Source: Ahrensia sp.
GTDB lineage: Bacteria; Pseudomonadota; Alphaproteobacteria; Rhizobiales; Rhizobiaceae
DNA: 64,000 nucleotides
Direction: 5' to 3'
Assembly (NCBI GenBank): GCA_028817895.1
Contig: JAPPOQ010000018.1
Coordinates: 30,714-94,713 of the forward strand
Of this stretch, positions 27,474 to 36,360 are shown piece after piece. Position 1 is the stretch's first letter. Each line of letters begins with the position of its first letter. Under the pieces are notes generated by a model. The model saw only the letters and a program-made list of their open reading frames with translations. It was not told where the DNA came from and searched no databases. Made by a program: the position numbers and the translations under genes.

Positions 27474-29434
27474 TCCGCAGCCTCCTTCATCGCTTCAGTC
27501 GCATAGACCTTGGCATCCTCGATTTTCACGGTCGCGGAGATTTTGCCCTTGCGGCCATCCTCGAACGTCACTTCCGTCTCCACGAATTTCTCCGTTGAGC
27601 CGTCATAAAGCGCTTCGATCAACGGTTCATAGCGTTCGTTGATCAGGCTCCGCCGCACCTTCATCGTGCGGGTGAGTTCGCCATCATCGGCATCAAGTTC
27701 CTTGTGCAGAACGAGAAAGCGGTGAACCTGCGCACCAGCGACGCGCTCTTCCGAAGCCAGGTCCTGATTCACCTGATCGACGTGCTGCGCCATCATCTCA
27801 TAGACTTTGGGATGGTTGGCGAGTTCCTGATAGGAGCCATATGCGATGTTGTTGCGTTCCGCCCAATTCGCGACGGGCGACAGATCGATATTGAGCATCA
27901 CGGCGCAATAGTCGCGGCCATGGCCGATGGCGACGGCTTCCTTGATGTTGGGGAAGAATTTGAGCTTGTTCTCGATATATTTGGGCGGGAACATCGAGCC
28001 ATTGTTCAGTTTGCCGACATCCTTGGCGCGGTCGATGATGCGCAAATGGCCATCGGTATCGATGAAACCCGCATCGCCCGTTTTCACCCAGCCATCTTCG
28101 CTTTTGGTGTCGCGGGTCGCTTCCTCATTTTTGTAGTAACCCATGAAGACGCCCGGTGAGCGGTAGAGCACCTCGCCATTGTCGGCGATCTCGATTTCCA
28201 CATCCGGTGAAGGCGTGCCGACAGTGTCCGCCGATATCTCACCATCGGGCTGCGCGGTGACATAGACGCTGGCTTCCGTCTGCCCGTAAAGCTGTTTCAA
28301 GTTGAGGCCAAGCGAGCGGTAAAAGCGGAAGATTTCCGGGCCAATCGCCTCGCCCGCCGTGTAACCAACCTTCATGCGGCTCATGCCGAGGCGGTTCTTC
28401 AACGGGCCATAAACGAGCACGTCGCCGATGCGGTAAAGCAGCCTGTCCATGGCTGACCCGCCACTTTCCTTGTTGAGGATTCTCTCGCCGACTCGGTTCG
28501 CGACGCCCAGGAAGAAGTGGAACATTTTCTGTTTCAGCGGGCCTGCATCTTCCATGCGCACCATCATGTCGGTGAGCAGACCTTCGAACACGCGCGGCGG
28601 CGCAAAGAAGTAGGTCGGCGCGATCTCGCGGCGGTTCTCGGTCACCGTTTCCGGGCTTTCCGGGCAACACACGCAATAGCCCGCAGTCATGGATTGGCCG
28701 TAGGAGAAAATGTGATCACCCACCCATGCCAGAGGCAGATAGGCGATGATCTCATCCGTCTCGTCAAAACTGTCGAAGCGATTGGCGTTGATCGAGGAAA
28801 TAACCAGATTGTCGAAGGACAGCATCACGCCCTTTGGCTTTCCGGTCGTGCCGGATGTGTAGAGCATAACAGACAAATCGCCGCCCGCTCCCTTGTCGAT
28901 CTCAGCCAGCCAAGCCTTCTCCGCACCCGGCATCTGCGCCGCGCCCTGTTCCTGGAGATGCGCGATGGAATGCAGATTGGTGTGTTCATAGTCGCGCAGA
29001 CCGCGTGACTCGTCATAAATGACATGCTCAAGCTGTGGCAGTTGCTCTTTGATGGACAGCAACTTGTCCACCTGCTCTTGATCCTGCGCAACGGCAAAAC
29101 GCACTTCGGCATGTTGCAAGACGTAGACCATCTCGTCAGCAACACTGTCGGCATAGACCGGGATGGGCACTCCACCCAGCGCTTGTACAGCGCAAAATGT
29201 CCAATATAGAGCGGGGCGATTGTCGCCGACGACAGCCACCTTGTCGCCGCGCTTTAGCCCAAGCTGTTGCAGGCCAAGCGAATAGTTGCGGATTTCAACG
29301 AGCAGTTCCGCCCAGGTCCAGCTTTGCCAGATGCCGTAATCCTTGTGGCGCATGGCCGGACGGTCAGCAAAGCTTTGCGCATTGCGCAGCAGGAATTTTG
29401 GAAACGTGTCGAGTGTGCGCCCGCCATCGGCCAT
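27470..29434 (-). CDS. AMP-dependent acyl-CoA synthetase (long-chain fatty-acid-CoA ligase type)
   Basis: A 654-residue adenylate-forming ligase. The P-loop is YTSGTTGKPKGV (192-203), then AYLPLAWVGDHIFSY, the A5-type region YGQTEASVY, and WVKTGDAGFIDTDGHLRIIDRAKD at the hinge. Length and the YGQTE form fit FadD15-like long-chain or aryl-acid ligases. The ATG follows GGGAGGACG. It overlaps livG by GTGA, so activation and uptake are expressed together; substrates may be fatty or aromatic acids. Confidence 0.88.
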
Positions 29435-29550
29435 TGCTCAAACGTCCTCCCAAACGTTTGCAACCAGCGGTCATTTCACGCCGCCACTTTGGGCGCAATC
29501 TTCCAAAGCCTGTTTCGCTTTGCAAGCAAGACTTTGCGCTTTTGAAGCGA

Positions 29551-30609
29551 TCAGTTGTCGATAACCAGCGCCGATCCGCGCCAATCCAGCCAGCGACCGT
29601 GAAAATCTGCTCGCCCGAGCGCGATATCCTGACCGCTTGGCCACAGGACCAGGTGGATACCCGCACCCGGGCTGTCGCCATCGGCCTCGACACGCAGCCA
29701 TGCCAGCGGGGCATCGGCTGTTGCGCGCGCGCCGGCAGCCCGGATCACGGTTTCTCCTGTCGCCCTCGCTTCGTGCGGCAAATACTGCCAGGCAATCGTG
29801 GAATAGATCACGCTGCATTGGCCGGATACGGGCTGCGCCAGCTGCGTGCGAAGCCAGTCCACCGCATCCACTTCGGCGACAATAACCGGATTGGTGCGGG
29901 CCAGAGCAAGCGCGCCGTCAAGCCGTGTCATGCGGTCGGCCTGATCCGGCCACAAAAAGGCCCACAGCCGCAAAGCATCGGCATCCGTTAGCGGATCGAG
30001 TGGGCGGATATCGCAACCAGCCCTGTCTGCGACAACCGCTTCGTGTAGTGTTACATCTTCGCCGCGCATATCCGGCGCCAAGCGCACTGGAGACCCTTCA
30101 TTTCCAGGTGTCGTTCCGCCAAAGCGATAGTAGAAGCGGTCCATCTGCAGATTGAGACCCGCCGAAGCCCCGACTTCCAGAAGGCGCAATGGCAGTCCTG
30201 ACCAGCGCGCAATCGCCATCATGGCAGGCCAAACGATCCCGGATCGTCCGACCTCATTGGTCTGTGGCGGCGACGTCATCCAGTCGAGAAGAAAGGGCTC
30301 ATGTTCGATCAAAGCTGCTTCAATCACATCCCAAGGCGGCGCTGATGTCGCTTGCGGTGTGTAGAAAGAGGCAAGCCGCTCGTCCTTTCCGGTCAAAACC
30401 AGCGCATGAAGTCCACCGCACAAACGAAGCGGAACGCTGTCACCTGACGGGCCGGGATCATTGCCCGGCCAAGTCAGACACAGCTTTCCAACCGCGGTTT
30501 CTTCGGTGAGATTCTCGGCGAAGCTTTGGCACAACTCTCCCATGAAACGGGAACCGAGATCGGCGCAAGCTTCGGCCTGGATTGAGAATGTCTGGCGAAC
30601 CTTGTTCAC
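29551..30609 (-). CDS. DUF2332 family protein
   Basis: A 352-residue protein of the DUF2332 family, common in alphaproteobacteria and actinobacteria and of unknown function. Recognised by LRLCGGLHALVLTG, PQTNEVGRSG, LLEVGASAGLNLQMD and VIYSTIAWQYLP. The EVGASAGLN segment looks like a class I methyltransferase motif I, so SAM-dependent chemistry is possible. Start GTG 30609 is the first codon after an in-frame TAG and lacks a ribosome site. It lies between the oxidoreductase and the CoA ligase on the same strand. Confidence 0.82.
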   Translation of the reverse strand: MNKVRQTFSIQAEACADLGSRFMGELCQSFAENLTEETAVGKLCLTWPGNDPGPSGDSVPLRLCGGLHALVLTGKDERLASFYTPQATSAPPWDVIEAALIEHEPFLLDWMTSPPQTNEVGRSGIVWPAMMAIARWSGLPLRLLEVGASAGLNLQMDRFYYRFGGTTPGNEGSPVRLAPDMRGEDVTLHEAVVADRAGCDIRPLDPLTDADALRLWAFLWPDQADRMTRLDGALALARTNPVIVAEVDAVDWLRTQLAQPVSGQCSVIYSTIAWQYLPHEARATGETVIRAAGARATADAPLAWLRVEADGDSPGAGIHLVLWPSGQDIALGRADFHGRWLDWRGSALVIDN

Positions 30610-30610
30610 G

Positions 30611-30772
30611 TTAACAAAAGACTACGAGATCAACGTCAGCGAAAGAGTCGGCACACGAATAGAACAGAGAAGAGTGTGCATGCACGGCGATTGGACCCAA
30701 GGCATCACCACCGGCCAAGACCACCGCTGCCGCCAGACTCATTGCCAGAACGATGTTCACTGAACGCTTCAC
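30611..30772 (-). CDS. Candidate 53-residue secreted or membrane peptide behind the indolepyruvate oxidoreductase
   Basis: A frame starting with GTG at 30772 in a GTGA overlap with the oxidoreductase stop, ending in TAA at 30613-30611. The translation begins MKRSVNIVLAMSLAAAVVLAGG, basic then hydrophobic like a signal peptide, and ends in a short tail with two cysteines. A second GTG four codons later has better spacing from GGAG. No family is recognised. Its stop overlaps the DUF2332 leader. It could be a chance frame; its position is the main support. Confidence 0.3.
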   Translation of the reverse strand: MKRSVNIVLAMSLAAAVVLAGGDALGPIAVHAHSSLFYSCADSFADVDLVVFC

Positions 30773-33700
30773 TCCGCCGCCTCAAGAGCCTCCGCGCGTT
30801 GCGGGTTGCGGAACGCAGCAAGCAGCCTGTCGCGTTCGTTCTCGGATTTCTCGACATTGCGCTCTTTGACATGCCCGTAGCCGCGTATGGTTTCAGGATA
30901 GCTGGCAAGTGCGATGGCCGCCTCGTGATTGTCCGCATTCAGCGATCCAGCAATCTCCCCGATCAGTTCCTCGTAATCGGTGAGCAACCGACGCTCCATC
31001 CTGCGTTCCGCAGTGTAACCGAATGGGTCAAAGGCCGTGTGGCGCAGAACCCGCAACCGGGCCAGCCAGCCATAGGCCTTCATCATCCAGGGGCCATATT
31101 TGCGTTTGATCAACTCGCCCTTGTCGTTGCGCTTGGAGAAGAGCGGCGGCGCGAGGTGGAACTCAAGCTTGTCCCAACTGTCGAACTGGCTCTTCAACTG
31201 CGCTTCAAACGCGCCGTTGGAAAAGAGCCTCGCCACCTCATATTCGTCCTTGATGGCCATGAGCTTGTAAAGGTAACGAGCAACAGCTTCGGTTAGCCTC
31301 GTGTTGCTGCCAAGCTTGCCCTCCGCCGCGCGAATGCGGTCCACGCCGTTCATGAAGCGTTGCGCGCAACCCGCATGCTGGTAGTCCACCAGACGATCGG
31401 CGCGGCGCTGGACCATCTCATCAAGATCGTCGGAAAGGCGGCGATGGTCGAGCAGTTCGCTCTCCTCCACCGTGGCTTTCGGCAAAAGCGACATGTCGTG
31501 CGCGGCCACCCTGCCCCATTGGAACGCGGCCTGGTTCATGGGGATCGCAACCCCATTCAACTCAATGGCGCGCATGATCGCCTCTTCAGTGACAGGCAAG
31601 CCGCCATTTTGCCAGGCGAAGCCGAGCATGAACATGTTGGCGGCAATGGCGTCACCCATCAATTCGCGGCCGTAATGCTCCGCCTCGACGACAGCTGTCC
31701 TGTCCGCTCCAGCGAGCGTTTCCATTGTCTTGATGATGCGCTGCGTGGGAAAGGAGAAATCCACATTATGGGTGAACTCGCCTGAAAGCCGCTCGTCGGT
31801 GTTCAATACGACTCGCGTGCGGCCCTTTTCGATTGAGCCAAGCACCTTTTGCGTCGAGGCCGTGACCATGTCACAACCTAGGATCAGATCGGCGCCGGAA
31901 GCGGCGATGCGGATCGACTTGATGTCGTCGGGCGATGGCGCGATGCGCAGATGGCTGGCCACCTCGCCGCCTTTTTGCGCAAGACCCGCCATATCGATGA
32001 TCGCGGTACCCTTGCCCTCAAGATGCGCCGCCATGCCGATGACCGCACCAACGGTGACGACACCGGTACCTCCAACACCCGTTGCGATGACACCGTAAGA
32101 GCCGTCCAGCAGCGGGAGGCTGGGCTCAGGAATCTTCGGAAAGTCGTTTCCGGCAACGGCCTTCTTGCCCTTTTTCATGACACCGCCATGCACGGTCACA
32201 AAGCTTGGACAGAAGCCCTCTGCGCAGGAGAAATCCTTGTTGCAGCTGGATTGGTCGATCTGTCGTTTGCGCCCAAATTCCGTCTCCACCGCACCGACCG
32301 CCACGCAGTTCGACTTCACACCGCAATCACCGCAGCCCTCACAGACCTGCTCGTTGATGACGATGCGACGATCCGGATCAGGGAAGGTACCGCGCTTGCG
32401 ACGCCGACGCTTCTCCGCCGCGCAGGTCTGGTCATAAATCATGACCGTGACGCCCTTGATCTGGCGCAACTCCTGCTGCACCGCATTGAGCTGTGAACGG
32501 TGTTCAACCTTGGTGAAGGCCGGCCAAGGTGTGTCTGAAGAATATTTCTCCGGCTCATCCGTGACCACAACGACGCGCTCCACACCTTCGCCTGCAACCT
32601 GCTGTGCAATCGCCCATGGGGTGAGCGACCCCTCATTGGGCTGACCGCCCGTCATGGCAACAGCGTCGTTGAACAGGATTTTGTAGGTGATGTTGGTCTT
32701 GGTATCGACAGCGTGGCGGATCGCCAGTGAGCCCGAATGGTTGTAAGTGCCATCGCCCAGATTTTGGAATACGTGGTCGCGGGTCGAGAAGTGCCGCTCG
32801 CCGACCCAGTTGACGCCCTCGCCACCCATCTGGGTGTAGCCTTCGGTTTCGCGATCCATCCACTGCGCCATGTAGTGACACCCAATGCCCGCATAGGCGC
32901 GTGACCCTTCCGGCACATGGGTGGAGGAATTGTGTGGGCACCCGGCACAGAAATAGGGAATGCGCTGCGCAACCCCTTGCGTGAGTTTTAGTGTTTCCTG
33001 CGCGTCCTTGAGCCGCTTGACCGCCGCGCCAAGCGCCTTGTCCTTGGCAAATTTGTTCAGCCTTTCGCCAATTGCGATGGCGATCTGGTTGGAATCTAGC
33101 GCGCCATGGATGGGAAACAGCCACTCGCCCTTTTCATCTTTCTTGCCAACGACGACTGGCGGCTTCTTGATGCCGTAGAGTTCTTCAACGACTTGTATTT
33201 CGACAAGCGCGCGCTTTTCCTCAACCACAATGATGAGGTCGAGCCCTTCGGCAAAGCGGCGCAGTTCGCGCTGCGACAGCGGCCAGACGCAGCCGCATTT
33301 GTAAAGACGCATGCCCAAATTGGCGGCCTTGACCTCATCAATGCCCAGATCATCCATGGCCTGACGCACGTCGAGATAGGACTTGCCCGCCGTTATGATC
33401 CCGACCTTCGCCTTCGGGCCGCCGGAAATGATCGTCTGGTTGATGCCATTGGCCTCGACATAGTCCTGAATGGCGTAGCGCTTGTGAACATGCAAACGCT
33501 CTTCCTGCGCCAGAATCGGGTCGCTTGGTCGAATGTTGAGACCGCCAGGCGGGCGCTTGTCGACCTCTGGCTCGACCAGCGTCATCCGGTCCACCGTGCC
33601 GTCGACCACGGCTGTCGATTCAATCGTATCCTTGACGCATTTGATACCGACCCAAACCCCGGCATAACGCGACAGGCCGTAGCCGAAGACACCATAGTCG

Positions 33701-34311
33701 AGAATTTCCTGCACGCCGGCGGGCGAGAGGATCGGGATTTTCAGATCAAGCAGATGGAACTCAGACTGGTGCGCGGTGGTTGAGGATTCCGCCGTGTGGT
33801 CGTCGCCCATCAGCAGCAGAACGCCGCCATGTTTTGACGTCCCGGCCAGATTGGCATGGCGGAACACATCGCCGGAACGATCAACACCCGGCCCTTTGCC
33901 GTACCAAATGCCGCAAACGCCGTCGAACTTGCCTTCACCGCGCATTTCCGCCTGCTGTGAACCCCAGATGGCGGTGGCCGCCAGATCTTCATTGAGGCCG
34001 GGTTCAAAGACGACATCATTGCGTTGCAGCAGTGTCGTCGCCTTCCACATGGCAAGATCAAGCCCACCAATGGGTGAGCCGCGATAGCCAGAGACATAAC
34101 CCGCCGTGTTTAAACCGGCGCGCCGGTCGCGCTCCTTCTGCATGAGGGAAAGCCGGACCACCGCCTGCGTGCCAGTGATGAACACGCTGTCTTTGGTGAG
34201 GTCGTATTTGTCATCGAGGCTGACCGAACCGAGATTTGGCTGCGCGCCGGAGCCAGCTGATTTCACGACTGTCTTGGAAGCGTTCTTTGGCGTCGATGAC
34301 TTGGTGGCCAT
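30769..34311 (-). CDS. Indolepyruvate:ferredoxin oxidoreductase (fused)
   Basis: A 1180-residue fused enzyme that oxidatively decarboxylates arylpyruvates (from Trp, Phe, Tyr) to aryl-acetyl-CoA with ferredoxin. The N-terminal pyrimidine-binding domain has ALIVGYRGSPIGG-like YVSGYRGSPIGGLD; a central ThDP part holds FCAGCPHNSSTHVP and YAGIGCHYMAQWM; a ferredoxin-like cluster follows (VCEGCGDCGVKSNC, CSCAEGFCPSF-type); the gamma domain starts GVIATGVGGTGVVTVGAV. ATG 34311 follows GAGGAT. Its product class (aryl-acetyl-CoA) links it to the aryl-type CoA ligases downstream. Confidence 0.9.
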   Translation of the reverse strand: MATKSSTPKNASKTVVKSAGSGAQPNLGSVSLDDKYDLTKDSVFITGTQAVVRLSLMQKERDRRAGLNTAGYVSGYRGSPIGGLDLAMWKATTLLQRNDVVFEPGLNEDLAATAIWGSQQAEMRGEGKFDGVCGIWYGKGPGVDRSGDVFRHANLAGTSKHGGVLLLMGDDHTAESSTTAHQSEFHLLDLKIPILSPAGVQEILDYGVFGYGLSRYAGVWVGIKCVKDTIESTAVVDGTVDRMTLVEPEVDKRPPGGLNIRPSDPILAQEERLHVHKRYAIQDYVEANGINQTIISGGPKAKVGIITAGKSYLDVRQAMDDLGIDEVKAANLGMRLYKCGCVWPLSQRELRRFAEGLDLIIVVEEKRALVEIQVVEELYGIKKPPVVVGKKDEKGEWLFPIHGALDSNQIAIAIGERLNKFAKDKALGAAVKRLKDAQETLKLTQGVAQRIPYFCAGCPHNSSTHVPEGSRAYAGIGCHYMAQWMDRETEGYTQMGGEGVNWVGERHFSTRDHVFQNLGDGTYNHSGSLAIRHAVDTKTNITYKILFNDAVAMTGGQPNEGSLTPWAIAQQVAGEGVERVVVVTDEPEKYSSDTPWPAFTKVEHRSQLNAVQQELRQIKGVTVMIYDQTCAAEKRRRRKRGTFPDPDRRIVINEQVCEGCGDCGVKSNCVAVGAVETEFGRKRQIDQSSCNKDFSCAEGFCPSFVTVHGGVMKKGKKAVAGNDFPKIPEPSLPLLDGSYGVIATGVGGTGVVTVGAVIGMAAHLEGKGTAIIDMAGLAQKGGEVASHLRIAPSPDDIKSIRIAASGADLILGCDMVTASTQKVLGSIEKGRTRVVLNTDERLSGEFTHNVDFSFPTQRIIKTMETLAGADRTAVVEAEHYGRELMGDAIAANMFMLGFAWQNGGLPVTEEAIMRAIELNGVAIPMNQAAFQWGRVAAHDMSLLPKATVEESELLDHRRLSDDLDEMVQRRADRLVDYQHAGCAQRFMNGVDRIRAAEGKLGSNTRLTEAVARYLYKLMAIKDEYEVARLFSNGAFEAQLKSQFDSWDKLEFHLAPPLFSKRNDKGELIKRKYGPWMMKAYGWLARLRVLRHTAFDPFGYTAERRMERRLLTDYEELIGEIAGSLNADNHEAAIALASYPETIRGYGHVKERNVEKSENERDRLLAAFRNPQRAEALEAAE

Positions 34312-34373
34312 GGCAATCCTCAATTGGCGTTGCGCGGAAACTCTGTCGGAGTTGCCTCATCACTGCGTTTGAA

Positions 34374-34393
34374 GGGCAGACTCGCGTCTGCCC
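34374..34393 (-). terminator. Hairpin behind the second TRAP permease gene
   Basis: A perfect 8-bp stem GGGCAGAC/GTCTGCCC with a 4-base loop in the 140-bp gap between the TRAP locus and the oxidoreductase. On the minus strand it is followed only by TTCAAA, so it is a weak intrinsic terminator or an mRNA 3' stabiliser. Confidence 0.55.
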
Positions 34394-34454
34394 GCAGTGT
34401 CCTACGCCAGACCTTATGACGTCAATCAAAACCGGCTGCGACTTGGCGCGCCTT

Positions 34455-35840
34455 TCACCGGCCAAGCAGAAGATCGGGCAACCACTGCGCCAGCGCCGGA
34501 AACACCATGACAAGCCCCAAGGCGAACATCTGAAGGCCGATATAGGGCACAACTCCGCAATAAATCGCTGTGGTGGCCACGGTTTCAGGCACAACACCGC
34601 GCAGATAAAACAAGGCAACCCCGAAGGGTGGCGTCATAAATGAGGTTTGCAGATTGATTGCAATCAACACACCCAACCAGACCGGCGACATCGCACTGCC
34701 ATCTGCCATGGGAAGGGCGAGCAGAATGGGCGCAACCAGCGGCACCACCATATAGGTGATTTCCAGGAATTCGAGGAAGAAACCGAGAACGAAAATCAGC
34801 AGCATCACGCCCAGCAGCGCGCCATATGTACCGCCCGGCATGGCTTGTACCAACCCTTCCACCAGCGCATCTCCGCCAAGCCCGCGAAACACCAGCGCAA
34901 AAATCGATGCTGCGATGACAATTACAAAGATCATGGCCGTCAGATGCACGGCCTCAGCAACGGCTGTCATAAGGAAGCCGGTCCCGCGTTCACGGATCAA
35001 TCCCAAAAACATGGACAACAAAGCACCAAGCGCCGCCGCTTCGGTGGGCGTCGCAACGCCCGTAAGAATGGAGCCGAGCACTGCGAGGATTAGACCGAGG
35101 GGTAAGATGAGCGCGGAAAGCATGTTGGTTGGTGAACCGGCGTCGGCGTCAGCAAACTCCTGCGGAGTACTTCGCACTCCGCGCAGTCGCCAAAGTTGGT
35201 AGACGACAAACAGTCCAGCCAGCAACAGGCCGGGGACCAACGCGCCGGCAAAGAGATCGGCGACCGTAACGGTTTGCGGAGCAAAGTTGCCCGCCTTTGT
35301 CTGTGCGACCTGATAGGCGTTGGACATCTGGTCGCCCAGCACAATGAGAACAATCGAAGGCGGGATGATCTGTCCCAGCGTTCCGGCCGCAGCGACGCCA
35401 CCACTTGCGAGTTGAAGCGGCACGCCCGCGCGCAGAAGGACAGGCAAACCCAGCAGGCCCAACATCACAACGCTGGCGCCGACTATGCCCGTGGACGCCG
35501 CCAACAAGACGCCGACGACGGTAACCGACAGCATCATGCCGTTCGTAGAGCGCGAAAACAGCGTCATAACCGCACCAAACATGTCCTCGGCAAGCCGCGA
35601 CTTTTGCAGCACCATGCCCATCAAGACGAAAAGCGGCACTGCGACCAAAACCTGATTGGTCATCACGCCATAGATGCGCGAGGGGATCGCGTAGAGAAGT
35701 ACCGGGTCAAAAACGCCAAACAACGCCGCCAAAAGCGCATAGGCAAGCGACGTGATGACAAGCGCGAATGCCACCGGAAACCCGCTCAGCAGCGCTGCCA
35801 TGATGCAGATCACAAACAGGATCGCGGGAAGGGAAGACAT
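34455..35840 (-). CDS. TRAP transporter large permease (DctM), second pair
   Basis: A 461-residue permease with about 12 helices, the usual DctM size. Marks: VAVPLFVLMGMVLQKS, TGIVGASVVMLGLLGLPVL and AAAGTLGQIIPPSIVLIVLG, the strongly conserved TRAP-M loop, plus SFMTPPFGVALFYLRGV near the C-terminus. It follows its small subunit by four bases. No binding protein is found next to this pair, so it either shares the TakP-like protein upstream or uses one encoded elsewhere. Confidence 0.9.
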   Translation of the reverse strand: MSSLPAILFVICIMAALLSGFPVAFALVITSLAYALLAALFGVFDPVLLYAIPSRIYGVMTNQVLVAVPLFVLMGMVLQKSRLAEDMFGAVMTLFSRSTNGMMLSVTVVGVLLAASTGIVGASVVMLGLLGLPVLLRAGVPLQLASGGVAAAGTLGQIIPPSIVLIVLGDQMSNAYQVAQTKAGNFAPQTVTVADLFAGALVPGLLLAGLFVVYQLWRLRGVRSTPQEFADADAGSPTNMLSALILPLGLILAVLGSILTGVATPTEAAALGALLSMFLGLIRERGTGFLMTAVAEAVHLTAMIFVIVIAASIFALVFRGLGGDALVEGLVQAMPGGTYGALLGVMLLIFVLGFFLEFLEITYMVVPLVAPILLALPMADGSAMSPVWLGVLIAINLQTSFMTPPFGVALFYLRGVVPETVATTAIYCGVVPYIGLQMFALGLVMVFPALAQWLPDLLLGR

Positions 35841-35844
35841 GCCG

Positions 35845-36321
35845 CTATATACGCCTCAGTCGCTGGAAGGCCGCCAGCGCGAGCAACGCAAACAGGACTG
35901 GCACTAAGCTTTTGACCAGAAAGACACCGGGAAGCCCGCCAAACTGGGACGAGCCTTCCTGCACCGCCCAACTGGACGACACAAAGTTGATTGACAACAG
36001 GATCAAGCCAAAGCTCGCAGCAACTATAGCGGCAAGGCCAATACGCTCGACAACGCGCTGCGCCGTCACAGAAAGGCGCACGCGCAGGATGTCGATGCGC
36101 ACATGACGATCCGCGCTCAATGTCCACGCAATCGCGAGCGCTATGGTCGTCGCATGGGCGTAGATCACGCTTTCATCCAGCCATGGCAGACTGACGGAAA
36201 ACAGCGAACGCGCAACGATGACAGCGCTTTGCAGGACCAGCACCGTGAGCAGCGCATAGCCCGCCAGCCGACCGACCCAATTCATGAGGCCGACTTTCGC
36301 AGCCACGCCAAGCAGGGGCAA
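35845..36321 (-). CDS. TRAP transporter small permease (DctQ), second pair
   Basis: A 158-residue protein with four hydrophobic helices, standard for DctQ. The arrangement FSVSLPWLDESVIYAHATTIALAIAWTLSADRHVRIDILRVRLS holds the conserved W-x-E and HVRxD motifs of the family (SLPWLDE, DRHVRIDIL). The gap to the first large permease is 39 bp and to its own large partner four bp. Confidence 0.88.
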   Translation of the reverse strand: MPLLGVAAKVGLMNWVGRLAGYALLTVLVLQSAVIVARSLFSVSLPWLDESVIYAHATTIALAIAWTLSADRHVRIDILRVRLSVTAQRVVERIGLAAIVAASFGLILLSINFVSSSWAVQEGSSQFGGLPGVFLVKSLVPVLFALLALAAFQRLRRI

Positions 36322-36360
36322 CCGCGATGTGAAACGGGCGAATTCATGCCCGTTGCGCTA

